Below, piece by piece: positions 32,551 to 40,753 of a stretch of 64,000 nucleotides of DNA. Position 1 is the stretch's first letter. Every line of letters begins with the position of its first letter. Below the pieces are notes generated by a model. It ran no database searches. It was not told the DNA's origin and worked only from the letters and a program-made list of their open reading frames with translations. This DNA is from JBOFBH01 sp051657715 (GTDB lineage: Bacteria > Actinomycetota > Actinomycetes > Actinomycetales > Angustibacteraceae): NCBI GenBank assembly GCA_051657715.1, contig JBOFLF010000046.1, forward strand, positions 1-64,000, read 5' to 3'. The position numbers and the translations under genes were made by a program.

Positions 32551-33438
32551 ATGATCGGCATGTCATGGGTGGAGTCTCCGGGGCTACAGAGCTGGGCCAC
32601 CGTCTTCGTCGCCATCTGCGTCCAGGCGTTGCCGTTCCTGGTGCTCGGAGTCGGGTTGTCGGCCGCGATCACCGCATTCGTGCCGACCTCGTTCTTCAGC
32701 CGAGTGCTGCCGAAGCGTCCAGCCGCGGCGGTGCCGGTGGCCGGCCTGTCCGGCGCGGTGCTGCCGGGCTGCGAGTGTGGATCTGTCCCGGTGGCGGCAA
32801 GCCTGGTGCGCAGCGGTGTGGCGCCGGCCGCGGCGCTGACCTTCTTGCTGGCCGCCCCGGCGGTGAACCCGGTGGTGTTGGTGTCCACCGCGGTCGCGTT
32901 CCCTGGCCGGCCGGAGATGGTGCTGGGTCGGTTCGCTGCGTCGCTGACCGTCGCGGTGGTGATGGGGTGGCTGTGGTTGCGCTTCGCTCGGCCGGGGTGG
33001 TTGCGCCACCCTCGTCGTCGGCACGTCGAAGGCAGCTCCCGCGCCGTGGTGTTCGTGGACGCCGCCCGGCATGACCTGCTGCACGCCGGCGGGTACCTGG
33101 TGGTCGGGGGACTGGTGGCGGCCACGGTCAACGTCGTCGTCCCGGATCGGGTGTTCGACGCGGTGGCCGATCGGCCGTGGCTTGCGGTGCTCGCCTTCGC
33201 GATCCTCGCCGTCGTGGTCGCGATCTGCTCGGAGGCGGATGCGTTCGTCGCGGCCAGCTTCGCCGGGATGTCGCCGGTGGCGCAGCTGGCGTTCATGGTG
33301 GTGGGGCCGGCGGTCGACATCAAACTCGTGTCGTTGCAGGCTGGGACCTTCTCCTGGCAGTTCGCGGCCCGATTCGCGCCGGTCACGTTCGTGACGGCGA
33401 TCGTGGCGTCGGTGCTGGTATCCGTAGTGGCGTGGTGA
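32551..33438 (+). CDS. UPF0718-type permease
   Basis: A 295-residue membrane protein with about eight helices in two halves. The half-signature LSGAVLPGCECGSVPVAASLVRSG is the family cysteine motif, and AICSEADAFVAASFAGMSP with GPAVDIKLVSL forms the second half. Relatives include YraQ and ArsP-like permeases, which move thiol or metalloid compounds in a few studied cases. ATG 32551 was chosen; ATG 32560 is possible. It is followed after 7 bp by a TIGR03943-type protein, a standard pairing. Confidence 0.85.
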   Translation: MIGMSWVESPGLQSWATVFVAICVQALPFLVLGVGLSAAITAFVPTSFFSRVLPKRPAAAVPVAGLSGAVLPGCECGSVPVAASLVRSGVAPAAALTFLLAAPAVNPVVLVSTAVAFPGRPEMVLGRFAASLTVAVVMGWLWLRFARPGWLRHPRRRHVEGSSRAVVFVDAARHDLLHAGGYLVVGGLVAATVNVVVPDRVFDAVADRPWLAVLAFAILAVVVAICSEADAFVAASFAGMSPVAQLAFMVVGPAVDIKLVSLQAGTFSWQFAARFAPVTFVTAIVASVLVSVVAW

Positions 33439-33445
33439 GGGAGCG

Positions 33446-34309
33446 ATGAGCGACTACGTGCAGGGTCTGATCCTGGCGGTGCTAGGAGTGGTGGTGCTGC
33501 GGGTCGCGCTGACCGGCGAGTACCTCAACTATGTGAAACCGCAGCTGCAGCCCTACCTGGTGGTCTCCGCCGGCCTGTTGGCGGTGCTCGGCGGGGTGGC
33601 GATCTGGCGGTCGATCATGCCGAGCGCATCTCTGCCCGACGCGGTCGAGTCCCGTCACGACAGTGCCGTGGGCGGTCGTGAGCACAGCACTGCCGTGGGC
33701 GGTCGTGAGCACAGCACTGCCGTGGGCAGTCGTGAGCACAGCGGACCTGAGCAGGACGGGCAGCGGCAGGACGGGCAGATACAGGGGCAGAGTGACGAGC
33801 ACGGCGGGCACGAGCACGGCGGTCCGCGGGTCGGCTGGCTGTTGCTGCTCCCGGTGGTGACGTTGTTCGCCGTGGCCCCGCCGGCCCTCGGCGCCGATGC
33901 GGCGGCCCGCGACTCTGGTGTGGTGCGTGCGGCCCCCGGTGAGGAGCTAGCCGACCTTCCCGAGACGGCAGCCGGCGCGCCGCTGCCGCTCACCGTGCTT
34001 GACCTGTCGTTGCGATCTGCCGACCCGCAGACCGGCGGTCTGCGTGGGCGCCTGGTGCGGGTGGACGGTTTCGTCTCGGAGGGGCCAGGGGGCCGGTGGT
34101 ACGTCACCAGGATGATGATGGCGTGCTGCGCGGCTGACGGGATCGCGGTCAAGGCGGAGGTGCGCGGAGCGGCGAGACCCCCGCTGGACAGCTGGATCCA
34201 GGTCGAGGGCATCGTCGCGTCGGCGGCTTCGGCTGACGGCGAGACGCCTCCGGCGATCCAGGTGCAGCGGATGCAGCCGATCCCCGTACCGCGTGAGCCC
34301 TATCTGTAG
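33446..34309 (+). CDS. TIGR03943-family membrane protein with His-rich linker
   Basis: A 287-residue partner of the preceding permease. Two N-terminal helices (VQGLILAVLGVVVLRVAL, YLVVSAGLLAVLGGVAIW), a 70-residue polar linker, a third helix (VGWLLLLPVVTLFAVAPPALG) and a C-terminal OB-like domain with GGRWYVTRMMMACCAADGIAVKAEV, typical of the family. The linker holds three tandem copies of AVGGREHST and then HGGHEHGG, a plausible metal-binding stretch. ATG 33446 follows GAGGGAG closely. Family pairs are often under zinc control in other bacteria. Confidence 0.85.
   Translation: MSDYVQGLILAVLGVVVLRVALTGEYLNYVKPQLQPYLVVSAGLLAVLGGVAIWRSIMPSASLPDAVESRHDSAVGGREHSTAVGGREHSTAVGSREHSGPEQDGQRQDGQIQGQSDEHGGHEHGGPRVGWLLLLPVVTLFAVAPPALGADAAARDSGVVRAAPGEELADLPETAAGAPLPLTVLDLSLRSADPQTGGLRGRLVRVDGFVSEGPGGRWYVTRMMMACCAADGIAVKAEVRGAARPPLDSWIQVEGIVASAASADGETPPAIQVQRMQPIPVPREPYL
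33658..33738 (+). repeat. 27-bp tandem repeat, three copies
   Basis: Three in-frame 27-bp units encode AV-GGREHST-type nonapeptides within the TIGR03943-type protein linker. Copies differ by one or two bases, so they are recent. Copy number may vary between strains. Confidence 0.75.
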
Positions 34310-35311
34310 TCAGCGGGTCAGCTTGGGCAGGACGTGCGCGCCGAACACCTCGATCCACTCCTGCTGGTTGCGGCCCACGTTGTGCAGGTAGACCCGGTCA
34401 AAGCCGAGGTCGACGAACCGCTGGATCGCCGACCGGTGCACCTCCGGATCGCTGGAGATGACCATCCGGCCCTCGAAGTCCTCCGGGCGGACCAGCTGGG
34501 CCATCGCGGCGAAGTCGTGCGGGGAGCGGATGTCGGCTTTGCCGAACTTCATGCCGCCGTTCGGCCATTCGGTCATCGCGTTGGCCAACGCCTGCTCGTC
34601 GGTCTGCGCCCAGGACAGATGCAGCTGCAACACCTTCGGCATCGCGTCCGGGTCTTTGCCGGCCTCGCGCGCGCCGTCCGCGAACCGGGTGAACAAGCCG
34701 TCGATCTTCTCCAGCGGCGCGCCGACCGTGATGATCCCGTCGGCGAACCGACCGGTCTTGCGGGCGTTCACCGGGCCGGCGGTGGCCACCAGGATCGGCG
34801 GTGCCTGCTCCGGCATCGTCCACAACCGGGTGGTCTCCATCTGGAAGAACCGGCCGGCGTGCTTGACGTCCTTGCCCTCCAGGGACGCGGTGAAGAGCTT
34901 CGACATCAGCTCGATCGCCTCCCACATCCGCAGCGACCGCTCGCCCGCCTCCGGCCAGTAGCCGGGAACGATGTGCTCGTTGAGCGCCTCACCGGTGCCC
35001 AGGCCAAGCCAGGACCGGCCGGGGTACATCGCCTCCAGGGTCGCCGCGGCCTGCGCCACCATCGCCGGGTGGAACCGGAAGCTCGGGCAGGTCACACCTG
35101 GCCCGAGGTCGCCGCGAGTCCGCTCGCCGACGGCGGCTAGGACGTTCCACACGAAGCTGGCCTGCCCTTGCTGGGGCACCCAGGGCTGGAAGTGGTCGGC
35201 AGCCATGCAGCCGGAGAACCCGTGCCGCTCGGCAAGCTCAGTAAGCCGCACCGCCTCGGTGGGGTGGAACTGCTCCAGCATCGCCGCGTAGCCGACCGTG
35301 AGTGCGCCCAT
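34310..35311 (-). CDS. F420-dependent LLM-class oxidoreductase (TIGR03557-like)
   Basis: A 333-residue luciferase-like TIM-barrel enzyme resembling F420-dependent glucose-6-phosphate dehydrogenase. Matches include GYAAMLEQFHPTEAVRLTELAERHGF, ADHFQPWVPQQGQASFVW, GPGVTCPSFRFHPAMVAQAAATLEAMYPGRSWLGLGTGEALNEHI and the C-terminal YLHNVGRNQQEWIEVF. The substrate is not certain because Fgd and its paralogues look alike. ATG 35311 has TAGCGT six bases upstream (leaderless). Its stop abuts the preceding plus-strand gene with no spacer. Implies that the organism makes coenzyme F420. Confidence 0.88.
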   Translation of the reverse strand: MGALTVGYAAMLEQFHPTEAVRLTELAERHGFSGCMAADHFQPWVPQQGQASFVWNVLAAVGERTRGDLGPGVTCPSFRFHPAMVAQAAATLEAMYPGRSWLGLGTGEALNEHIVPGYWPEAGERSLRMWEAIELMSKLFTASLEGKDVKHAGRFFQMETTRLWTMPEQAPPILVATAGPVNARKTGRFADGIITVGAPLEKIDGLFTRFADGAREAGKDPDAMPKVLQLHLSWAQTDEQALANAMTEWPNGGMKFGKADIRSPHDFAAMAQLVRPEDFEGRMVISSDPEVHRSAIQRFVDLGFDRVYLHNVGRNQQEWIEVFGAHVLPKLTR

Positions 35312-35317
35312 GACCCG

Positions 35318-35323
35318 ACGCTA
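35318..35323 (-). promoter_or_regulatory. -10 element, leaderless F420-oxidoreductase mRNA
   Basis: TAGCGT, six bases (CGGGTC), then ATG 35311. Confidence 0.5.
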
Positions 35324-35349
35324 ACCCGTGGCGGGTGCGGGTGCGCTGG

Positions 35350-36285
35350 TCAGGACTCGAAGGAGTGCTCAGCGGCCGGGAAACGCCCGGCACGGACGTC
35401 GTCGGCGAAGTCGGTGGCAGCGTGCAACAGGGTGCCGCGCAGGTCCGCGTAGCGCTTGACGAAGCGGGGCAACCGCCCGCCGCGCAGACCGGCCATGTCC
35501 TGCCAGACCAGCACCTGCGCATCACAGTCCGAGCCGGCGCCAATGCCGATGGTGGGGATCCGCAGTGCTTCGGTGACTCGAGCTGCCACCGGTGCCGGCA
35601 CCATCTCCAGCACCAAGGAGAACGCGCCCGCATCCTGCAGTGCGCCCGCTTCGCGGACCAGCTCTTCGCCGGCATCGCCACGACCCTGCACCCGGTAGCC
35701 GCCAAGGGTGTGCTCGCTTTGCGGGGTGAAACCCAGGTGCCCCATCACCGGGATCCCTGCGCCTACCAGCGCCTCCACCTGGGGCACCACCCGGCGTCCG
35801 CCCTCCAGCTTGACAGCGTGCGCCAAGCCCTCCTTCATCATCCGGGTCGCGGACGCCAGGGCCTGGGTCGGCGATGCCTGGTACGAGCCGAACGGCAGGT
35901 CCGCCACCACCAGCGGCCGGCGGACGCTGCGGGTGACCGCTCGCACCAGTGGCAGCATTTCGTCCACGGTGATGGGCACGGTGGTCTCGTAGCCGAGCAC
36001 GTTGTTCGCCGCCGAGTCCCCGACCAGCAGCACCTCGACGCCGGCCTCGGCGAACACCTCAGCGGCGTACTGGTCGTAGGCGGTGAGCACGACGAACCGC
36101 TCGCCACGTTCCTTCATCGCGACCAGGTGGTGGGTGCGGACCCGGGCCGGGGTGCCGGTTGCGGCCGTCGACACCGTGCCCGGTCCGGACGCATCGCTGG
36201 TCTCAAGACCATCAGGCCTGGCCGGGCCAGATCTGATGGGGCCGGAACCGTACGGGCCTGGCTGCTCGGGCTGGTGCTCGGTCAC
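35350..36285 (-). CDS. panB: 3-methyl-2-oxobutanoate hydroxymethyltransferase
   Basis: A 311-residue enzyme of pantothenate synthesis using methylene-tetrahydrofolate. Core motifs: LTAYDQYAAEVFAEAGVEVLLVGDSAANNVLGYETTVPIT, ADLPFGSYQASPTQAL, VKLEGG, GIPVMGHLGFTPQSEHTLGGYRVQGRG and PTIGIGAGSDCDAQVLVWQDM. About 45 N-terminal residues rich in Gly/Pro/Ser are not conserved. The GTG start overlaps the nadE stop (GTGA), coupling CoA-precursor and NAD synthesis genes. Confidence 0.94.
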   Translation of the reverse strand: MTEHQPEQPGPYGSGPIRSGPARPDGLETSDASGPGTVSTAATGTPARVRTHHLVAMKERGERFVVLTAYDQYAAEVFAEAGVEVLLVGDSAANNVLGYETTVPITVDEMLPLVRAVTRSVRRPLVVADLPFGSYQASPTQALASATRMMKEGLAHAVKLEGGRRVVPQVEALVGAGIPVMGHLGFTPQSEHTLGGYRVQGRGDAGEELVREAGALQDAGAFSLVLEMVPAPVAARVTEALRIPTIGIGAGSDCDAQVLVWQDMAGLRGGRLPRFVKRYADLRGTLLHAATDFADDVRAGRFPAAEHSFES

Positions 36286-38198
36286 GTCAACTCCTCGCCT
36301 CGCTCGCGCGGTCGGTCGACCGGGTAGGTCGACCGGGTGGGTCGGTCAGGTGGTGGTTGAGGTGGGGCGGTGCTCGTCGGGTATCTGGTCGGCGCCGGCG
36401 GTCGGTCCTCGCGCCAGCGGCTGGTCACGGGCAACCGGCGGTCCCGGCCGAATGCGATGGCGGTGATCTTCGGCCCGGGTGCGAACTGCCGACGCTTCCA
36501 CTCGGCCCGGTCCACCAGGGTGACCACCGCGTCCACCAGGTCCGCCGGGAAGCCGGCCTCCAGCAGCTCGGACCGGCCCTGGGCGCCGACCACGTACGCC
36601 TCCAGCACCTGGTCCAGCAGCTCGTACGGCGGCAGCGAGTCCTGGTCGGTCTGCCCGGGTCGCAGCTCGGCGGACGGCGGCTTGGTGATCGAGGACTCCG
36701 GGATCGGCGGTACCCGGCCTTGACGCTGCGCCTGCGCGTTGCGCCACCGGGCCAGCTGCCACACCAGGGTCTTGGGAACGTCCTTGAGCGGGGCGAACCC
36801 GCCGACGCTGTCGCCGTACAACGTGGAGTACCCGACCGCCAGCTCGCTCTTGTTGCTGGTCGCGAGCACCAGGTGGCCCTCAGCGTTGGACAACGCCATC
36901 AGCACCACCCCGCGAACCCGGGCCTGGAGGTTCTCCTCCGCGACGCCGGTGAGGCGCAGCTCGGCCTGGAACGCGTCCACCATCGGCGCGATCGGCTGCA
37001 CCCGGTAATCCGCGCCGATCCGCCGGGCGAGCTCCGCGGCGTCGTCACGGCTGTGCTGGCTGGAGTAGGCGCTCGGCATGGAGATCCCGACGACGTTGTC
37101 GCCGCCGACCGCGTCCGCGGCCAGCGCGGCGACCACGGCCGAGTCGATCCCCCCGGACAGGCCGAGCGTCACCGAGCGGAAGCCGTTCTTGCGCACGTAC
37201 CCGGACAGGCCGGTGACCAGCGCGTGCCACACCTCGCCCACCGCGTCGAGCTGGGGTGCGACATCCCCACGCAGGGCGGGCGGCGTCGAGGACGGTAGCG
37301 GCTGGTCGGTGAGGGTTACGTGCACCACATCGGGTACGGGAGCGGCCGGGTTCGTCGCGGCCGCCTGGGAATCCGGGTTCGTCGCGGGCATGTCCAGGTC
37401 GACGACCAGCAGGTGTTCGGTGAACTGGGGAGCCCGGGCCAGCACTGCGCCGCCCGCGTCGACCACGATCGAGTCGCCGTCGAAGACCAGCTCGTCCTGC
37501 CCGCCGACCATGTTGACGTAGGCCAGCGGGCAACCGGCCTGCGCTGCCCGACGGGCCACCAGGGCCAGCCGGGCGTCGTCCTTGTCCCGCTCGTACGGCG
37601 AGGCGTTCGGCACCAGCAGCAGGTCGGCCCCAGCGGCCCGGGTCAACGCGACCGGCCCGCCGTCCTGCCACAGGTCCTCGCAGACGGCCAGGGCGACGTC
37701 CACCCCCCCGATGCGTACCACGGTGAGGTCGTGGCCGGGCACGAAGATCCGAAACTCATCGAAGACCCCGTAGTTCGGCAGGTGGTGCTTGGCGTACCGG
37801 GCGGCCACCCGTCCCCGGTGCAGTACCCCGATCGCATTCTGCGGCAAGCCTTTCGGGATGCCGGTACGACCGTCCTCGCTGACCCCGTCGCCATCGGTGT
37901 CGGCGTCCCGGCCGGTGGCCCGGTCCACGAATCCCACCACCACTGGCAGCTCACCGAGGCCGTCCGCGGCCAGGTCAGCGGCGAGGCGCAGCAGGGCCGC
38001 GCGGGAGGCGTCCACGAACGAACGACGCAGCGCCAGGTCTTCGACCGGGTAGCCGGTGAGGACCATCTCCGGGAACGTGATCAGCTGCGCTCCGGCGGCT
38101 GCGGCCCGCGTGGCCCAGGCCCGGACCAGCGCGGCGTTGCCTGCCAGGTCGCCGAGCACGGCGTCCACCTGGGCCAGGGCCAGTCGCAGCTGCGGCAC
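36282..38198 (-). CDS. nadE: Glutamine-dependent NAD+ synthetase
   Basis: A 638-residue two-domain enzyme. The N-terminal nitrilase domain releases ammonia from glutamine with Glu (FPEMVLTGYP), Lys (AKHHLPNYGVFDE) and Cys (ALAVCEDLWQDGG). The C-terminal synthetase has the ATP loop TLGLSGGIDSAVVAAL, SNKSELAVGYSTLYGD and ITKPPSAELRPGQTDQDSLPPY. A Pro/Arg-rich tail of about 45 residues ends the protein. GTG 38198 is six bases after TACGCT and opens the nitrilase fold directly (PQLRLALAQVDAVLGDL). The longer open frame reaches into the divergent FAD gene and is rejected. Confidence 0.94.
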   Translation of the reverse strand: MPQLRLALAQVDAVLGDLAGNAALVRAWATRAAAAGAQLITFPEMVLTGYPVEDLALRRSFVDASRAALLRLAADLAADGLGELPVVVGFVDRATGRDADTDGDGVSEDGRTGIPKGLPQNAIGVLHRGRVAARYAKHHLPNYGVFDEFRIFVPGHDLTVVRIGGVDVALAVCEDLWQDGGPVALTRAAGADLLLVPNASPYERDKDDARLALVARRAAQAGCPLAYVNMVGGQDELVFDGDSIVVDAGGAVLARAPQFTEHLLVVDLDMPATNPDSQAAATNPAAPVPDVVHVTLTDQPLPSSTPPALRGDVAPQLDAVGEVWHALVTGLSGYVRKNGFRSVTLGLSGGIDSAVVAALAADAVGGDNVVGISMPSAYSSQHSRDDAAELARRIGADYRVQPIAPMVDAFQAELRLTGVAEENLQARVRGVVLMALSNAEGHLVLATSNKSELAVGYSTLYGDSVGGFAPLKDVPKTLVWQLARWRNAQAQRQGRVPPIPESSITKPPSAELRPGQTDQDSLPPYELLDQVLEAYVVGAQGRSELLEAGFPADLVDAVVTLVDRAEWKRRQFAPGPKITAIAFGRDRRLPVTSRWREDRPPAPTRYPTSTAPPQPPPDRPTRSTYPVDRPRERGEELT

Positions 38199-38204
38199 AC
38201 CGTG

Positions 38205-38210
38205 AGCGTA
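38205..38210 (-). promoter_or_regulatory. -10 element, leaderless nadE mRNA
   Basis: TACGCT, six bases (CACGGT), then GTG 38198. Confidence 0.5.
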
Positions 38211-38337
38211 GGACCAGCGGAGCGCCGTGGTGACCGGGACGCTCGTACGACGGCGCTCCGGCCCCGCCAGGACGTCGCCGCGTTCGTGGCGCTCCGGCTC
38301 GCCCGCTGGCGTCCCGGTTGGCAGGGTGCCCGCGGCG

Positions 38338-38343
38338 TACCCT
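38338..38343 (+). promoter_or_regulatory. -10 element, leaderless FAD-oxidoreductase mRNA
   Basis: TACCCT, six bases (CGACCG), then GTG 38350. Confidence 0.55.
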
Positions 38344-38349
38344 CGACCG

Positions 38350-39996
38350 GTGGACGAGTCCGCCGTCTCTGACCTGCCGCCGGTGCGGTCCAGGTACGAC
38401 GTGGTGGTGGTGGGCGGCGGGCACAACGGGCTGACCGCGGCGGCCTACCTTGCCCGGGCCGGTCGGTCGGTGCTGGTGCTGGAGCGGCTGGACCACCTCG
38501 GCGGCGCGGCCGTGTCGGCCCGCTTGTTTGACGGGATGGATGTGCGGCTGTCCCGGTACAGCTACCTGGTCTCGCTGCTGCCCCGCCGGATCCTCGACGA
38601 CCTGGGGCTGCGCCTGCGGCTGGTGCGGCGTCGGTGGTCCTCGTACACCCCGGTGCCGGCCCGACCGAGCGTCGGGCTGCTGGTCGACGACCGAGACGAC
38701 GCGGCCACGGCGGCGTCCTTCGCCCGGATCGGTGCGGCGTCGGATCACCAGGCGTGGCAACGGTTCTACGCCCGCACCAGGCAGGTGGCGCGGCAGCTGT
38801 TCCCCACACTCACCGGCCCGTTGCCGTCGGCGGCGCAGACGCGCGCCCTGATCGGCGACGAGAGCTGGGACCTGCTGGTCGGCCACCCGATCGGCCAGGC
38901 GATCGCCACCGCGGTCACCGACGACACCGTGCGCGGCGTCGCGCTGACCGACGCCCTGATCGGCACCTTCGCGGACGCCGACGAGCCGTCCCTGCGGCAG
39001 AACCGGTGCTTCCTCTACCACGTCATCGGCGGCGGCACCGGCCACTGGGACGTGCCGGTGGGCGGCATGGGCGCGGTCACCGCCGCGCTCGCGGACGCCG
39101 CCCGCTCGGCCGGTGCCGAGTTGCGTACCAGCGCCCGGGTGCGGGACATCGAACCGGTGGCCCGGCACGTCACGGTGACCTGGACCGAGATCGGGGCGGG
39201 CGGATCGGCCGAGACGGCAGCCGCCGCGGGCGACCTCGTCGACGGCGGTGAGCACACCGTCGACGCCGGGTACGTCCTGGCCGGGTGCGCCCCGGCCGTC
39301 CTGGATCGGTTGCTGCGTCGGTACCCGTCCGGCCCGGCGCCCAGCGGAGCCCAGCTCAAGGTCAACATGGTGCTGTCTCGGTTGCCGCGCCTTCGAGACC
39401 CCGAGGTCGACCCAAGCGCCGCCTTCGGCGGCACCTTCCACGTCAACGAGGGATATGAACAGCTGCGGACCGCCCACCGGCAGGCGGCTCGCGGGCTGAT
39501 CCCGGACCTGCCGCCGTGCGAGGTCTACTGTCACTCGCTGTCCGACCCGTCCATCCTCGGGCCGCGGCTGCGGGCGGCCGGCGCGCACACGCTCACGTTG
39601 TTCGGACTGCACATGCCGGCGGAGCTATTCCGAACTGACACCAATGGTCGGACCGCCACCCGCGACGAGGCTCTTGCCGCCACCCTGTGCTCGTTGGACT
39701 CGGTGCTCGCCGAGCCGATCCAGGACTGCTTGCTCCATGCGCCATCCGGCGAGCCGTGCCTCGAGGCGCGCAGCCCGGTGGATCTGGAGCGGGAGGTCGC
39801 CCTGCCGGGCGGGCATATCTTCCACACCGACCTGTCGTGGCCGTGGGCCGAGCGCGACGACGAGGTCGGCCGGTGGGGCGTCGAGACCGACCACCCCCGG
39901 GTGTTGATCGCCGGTGCCGGCGCCCGACGGGGCGGTGGGGTGAGCGGCATCGGCGGTCACAACGCCGCCATGGCCGTCCTCGACGCCGACCGTTGA
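38350..39996 (+). CDS. FAD-dependent oxidoreductase, phytoene dehydrogenase-like (PYROXD2 type)
   Basis: A 548-residue flavoprotein. The dinucleotide motif VVVGGGHNGLTAAAYLARAGRSVLVLE opens the protein, followed by LGGAAVSARLFDGMDVRLSRYSYLVSLL; PVGGMGAVTAALADAA and the C-terminal RVLIAGAGARRGGGVSGIGGHNAAMAVL are typical. Most similar in outline to the NAD(P)/FAD proteins related to CrtI, but no carotenoid genes are near, so the substrate is unknown. Divergent from nadE with 151 bp between starts. Confidence 0.88.
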   Translation: MDESAVSDLPPVRSRYDVVVVGGGHNGLTAAAYLARAGRSVLVLERLDHLGGAAVSARLFDGMDVRLSRYSYLVSLLPRRILDDLGLRLRLVRRRWSSYTPVPARPSVGLLVDDRDDAATAASFARIGAASDHQAWQRFYARTRQVARQLFPTLTGPLPSAAQTRALIGDESWDLLVGHPIGQAIATAVTDDTVRGVALTDALIGTFADADEPSLRQNRCFLYHVIGGGTGHWDVPVGGMGAVTAALADAARSAGAELRTSARVRDIEPVARHVTVTWTEIGAGGSAETAAAAGDLVDGGEHTVDAGYVLAGCAPAVLDRLLRRYPSGPAPSGAQLKVNMVLSRLPRLRDPEVDPSAAFGGTFHVNEGYEQLRTAHRQAARGLIPDLPPCEVYCHSLSDPSILGPRLRAAGAHTLTLFGLHMPAELFRTDTNGRTATRDEALAATLCSLDSVLAEPIQDCLLHAPSGEPCLEARSPVDLEREVALPGGHIFHTDLSWPWAERDDEVGRWGVETDHPRVLIAGAGARRGGGVSGIGGHNAAMAVLDADR

Positions 39997-40012
39997 TGCT
40001 GGTTGAGGTACG

Positions 40013-40426
40013 TCAGCCGGGGTCGACCGTGATAACCCGAAGCTCGCGAATGCCGGTGAAGTCGGCCGGATTGCAGGTGTGCACCGGCAGGTCACGGGAG
40101 ATCGCGATCGCTGCGATCAAGGCGTCGTAGCTGCGGGCTGAGGTCTTGCGGCCACCGGATCGCAACGCAGCTGCCACCCGGCCGAACGCCCGCGCGGCCT
40201 CAGCGTCGAATGGCACGGCATCGAAGTCGGCTTCTGCCTGCTGCAGGTGGGCTTGCCTGGCCACCCGCTCCACGCGAGTCTTGGCGACCAGCGGGCCCAC
40301 CGTCAGCTCGGCCAGCGTCACCGCGGTGATGAGCGGCTCCTGCGGCAGTGCCGCGGTGTCGGTGATGGATGGCAGAGCGATGACGGTGCTGGTGTCGAGG
40401 ATGCCGCGCGGTTCGACCGTCTTCAC
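40013..40426 (-). CDS. PIN-domain toxin (VapC-type), second locus
   Basis: A 137-residue PIN protein: ILDTSTVIALP at the N terminus, EPLITAVTLAELTVG, SYDALIAAIAISRDLPVHTCNPADFTGI. The acidic positions Asp, Glu and Asp of the metal site are present. GTG 40426 overlaps the antitoxin stop; the longer open frame lies inside the antitoxin gene. Target RNA unknown. It is convergent with the FAD oxidoreductase gene and unrelated in sequence to the PIN toxin at 13 kb. Confidence 0.87.
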   Translation of the reverse strand: MKTVEPRGILDTSTVIALPSITDTAALPQEPLITAVTLAELTVGPLVAKTRVERVARQAHLQQAEADFDAVPFDAEAARAFGRVAAALRSGGRKTSARSYDALIAAIAISRDLPVHTCNPADFTGIRELRVITVDPG

Positions 40427-40659
40427 AGAGTCGCGTCCAGCACTGCGGCGACGTCCTCCCGGAACTGCTGCTGTTCGACTTTCGGCAACGTACGCCACCG
40501 GTCGAGGATCGCTTGCATGCCGGCCCCGGGTGGGCGTACGGGACTTAACTCGGCCACCGGCTTGCCGGACCGGGTGATGGTGATCCGTTCGCCTCGGGCC
40601 GCGCGGTCCACGATGTCACCGCCATGGCTGCGCACGTCGCGGATCGATACCTCGGTCAC
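40423..40659 (-). CDS. Phd/YefM-type antitoxin
   Basis: A 78-residue antitoxin. The N-terminal DNA-binding part VSIRDVRSHGGDIVDRAARGERITITRSGKPVAELSPVRPP is characteristic; the C terminus (DRWRTLPKVEQQQFREDVAAVLDATL) should wrap the toxin. GTG 40659 is preferred over ATG 40662 because TACCCT is exactly six bases upstream. Overlaps the toxin start (GTGA). Confidence 0.87.
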   Translation of the reverse strand: MTEVSIRDVRSHGGDIVDRAARGERITITRSGKPVAELSPVRPPGAGMQAILDRWRTLPKVEQQQFREDVAAVLDATL

Positions 40660-40665
40660 CATCTC

Positions 40666-40671
40666 AGGGTA
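40666..40671 (-). promoter_or_regulatory. -10 element, leaderless second toxin-antitoxin mRNA
   Basis: TACCCT, six bases (GAGATG), then GTG 40659. A short inverted repeat GAGAC/GTCTC lies just upstream (40680-40693) and could be part of the operator. Confidence 0.5.
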
Positions 40672-40753
40672 TCACCGGTGAGACACGGGTCTCGGTCTAA
40701 TGGTCAACACCTGCCCGGCTGTCGGCCCCGGTGCCCCGCCTACGATGACCCTC

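Noticed and set aside
32394..33386. Minus-strand extension of the 233-residue protein to more than 560 residues
   Set aside because: The extra part is the shadow of the permease gene, full of Thr/Ala/Asn runs, and the protein-like part begins at ATG 32393.
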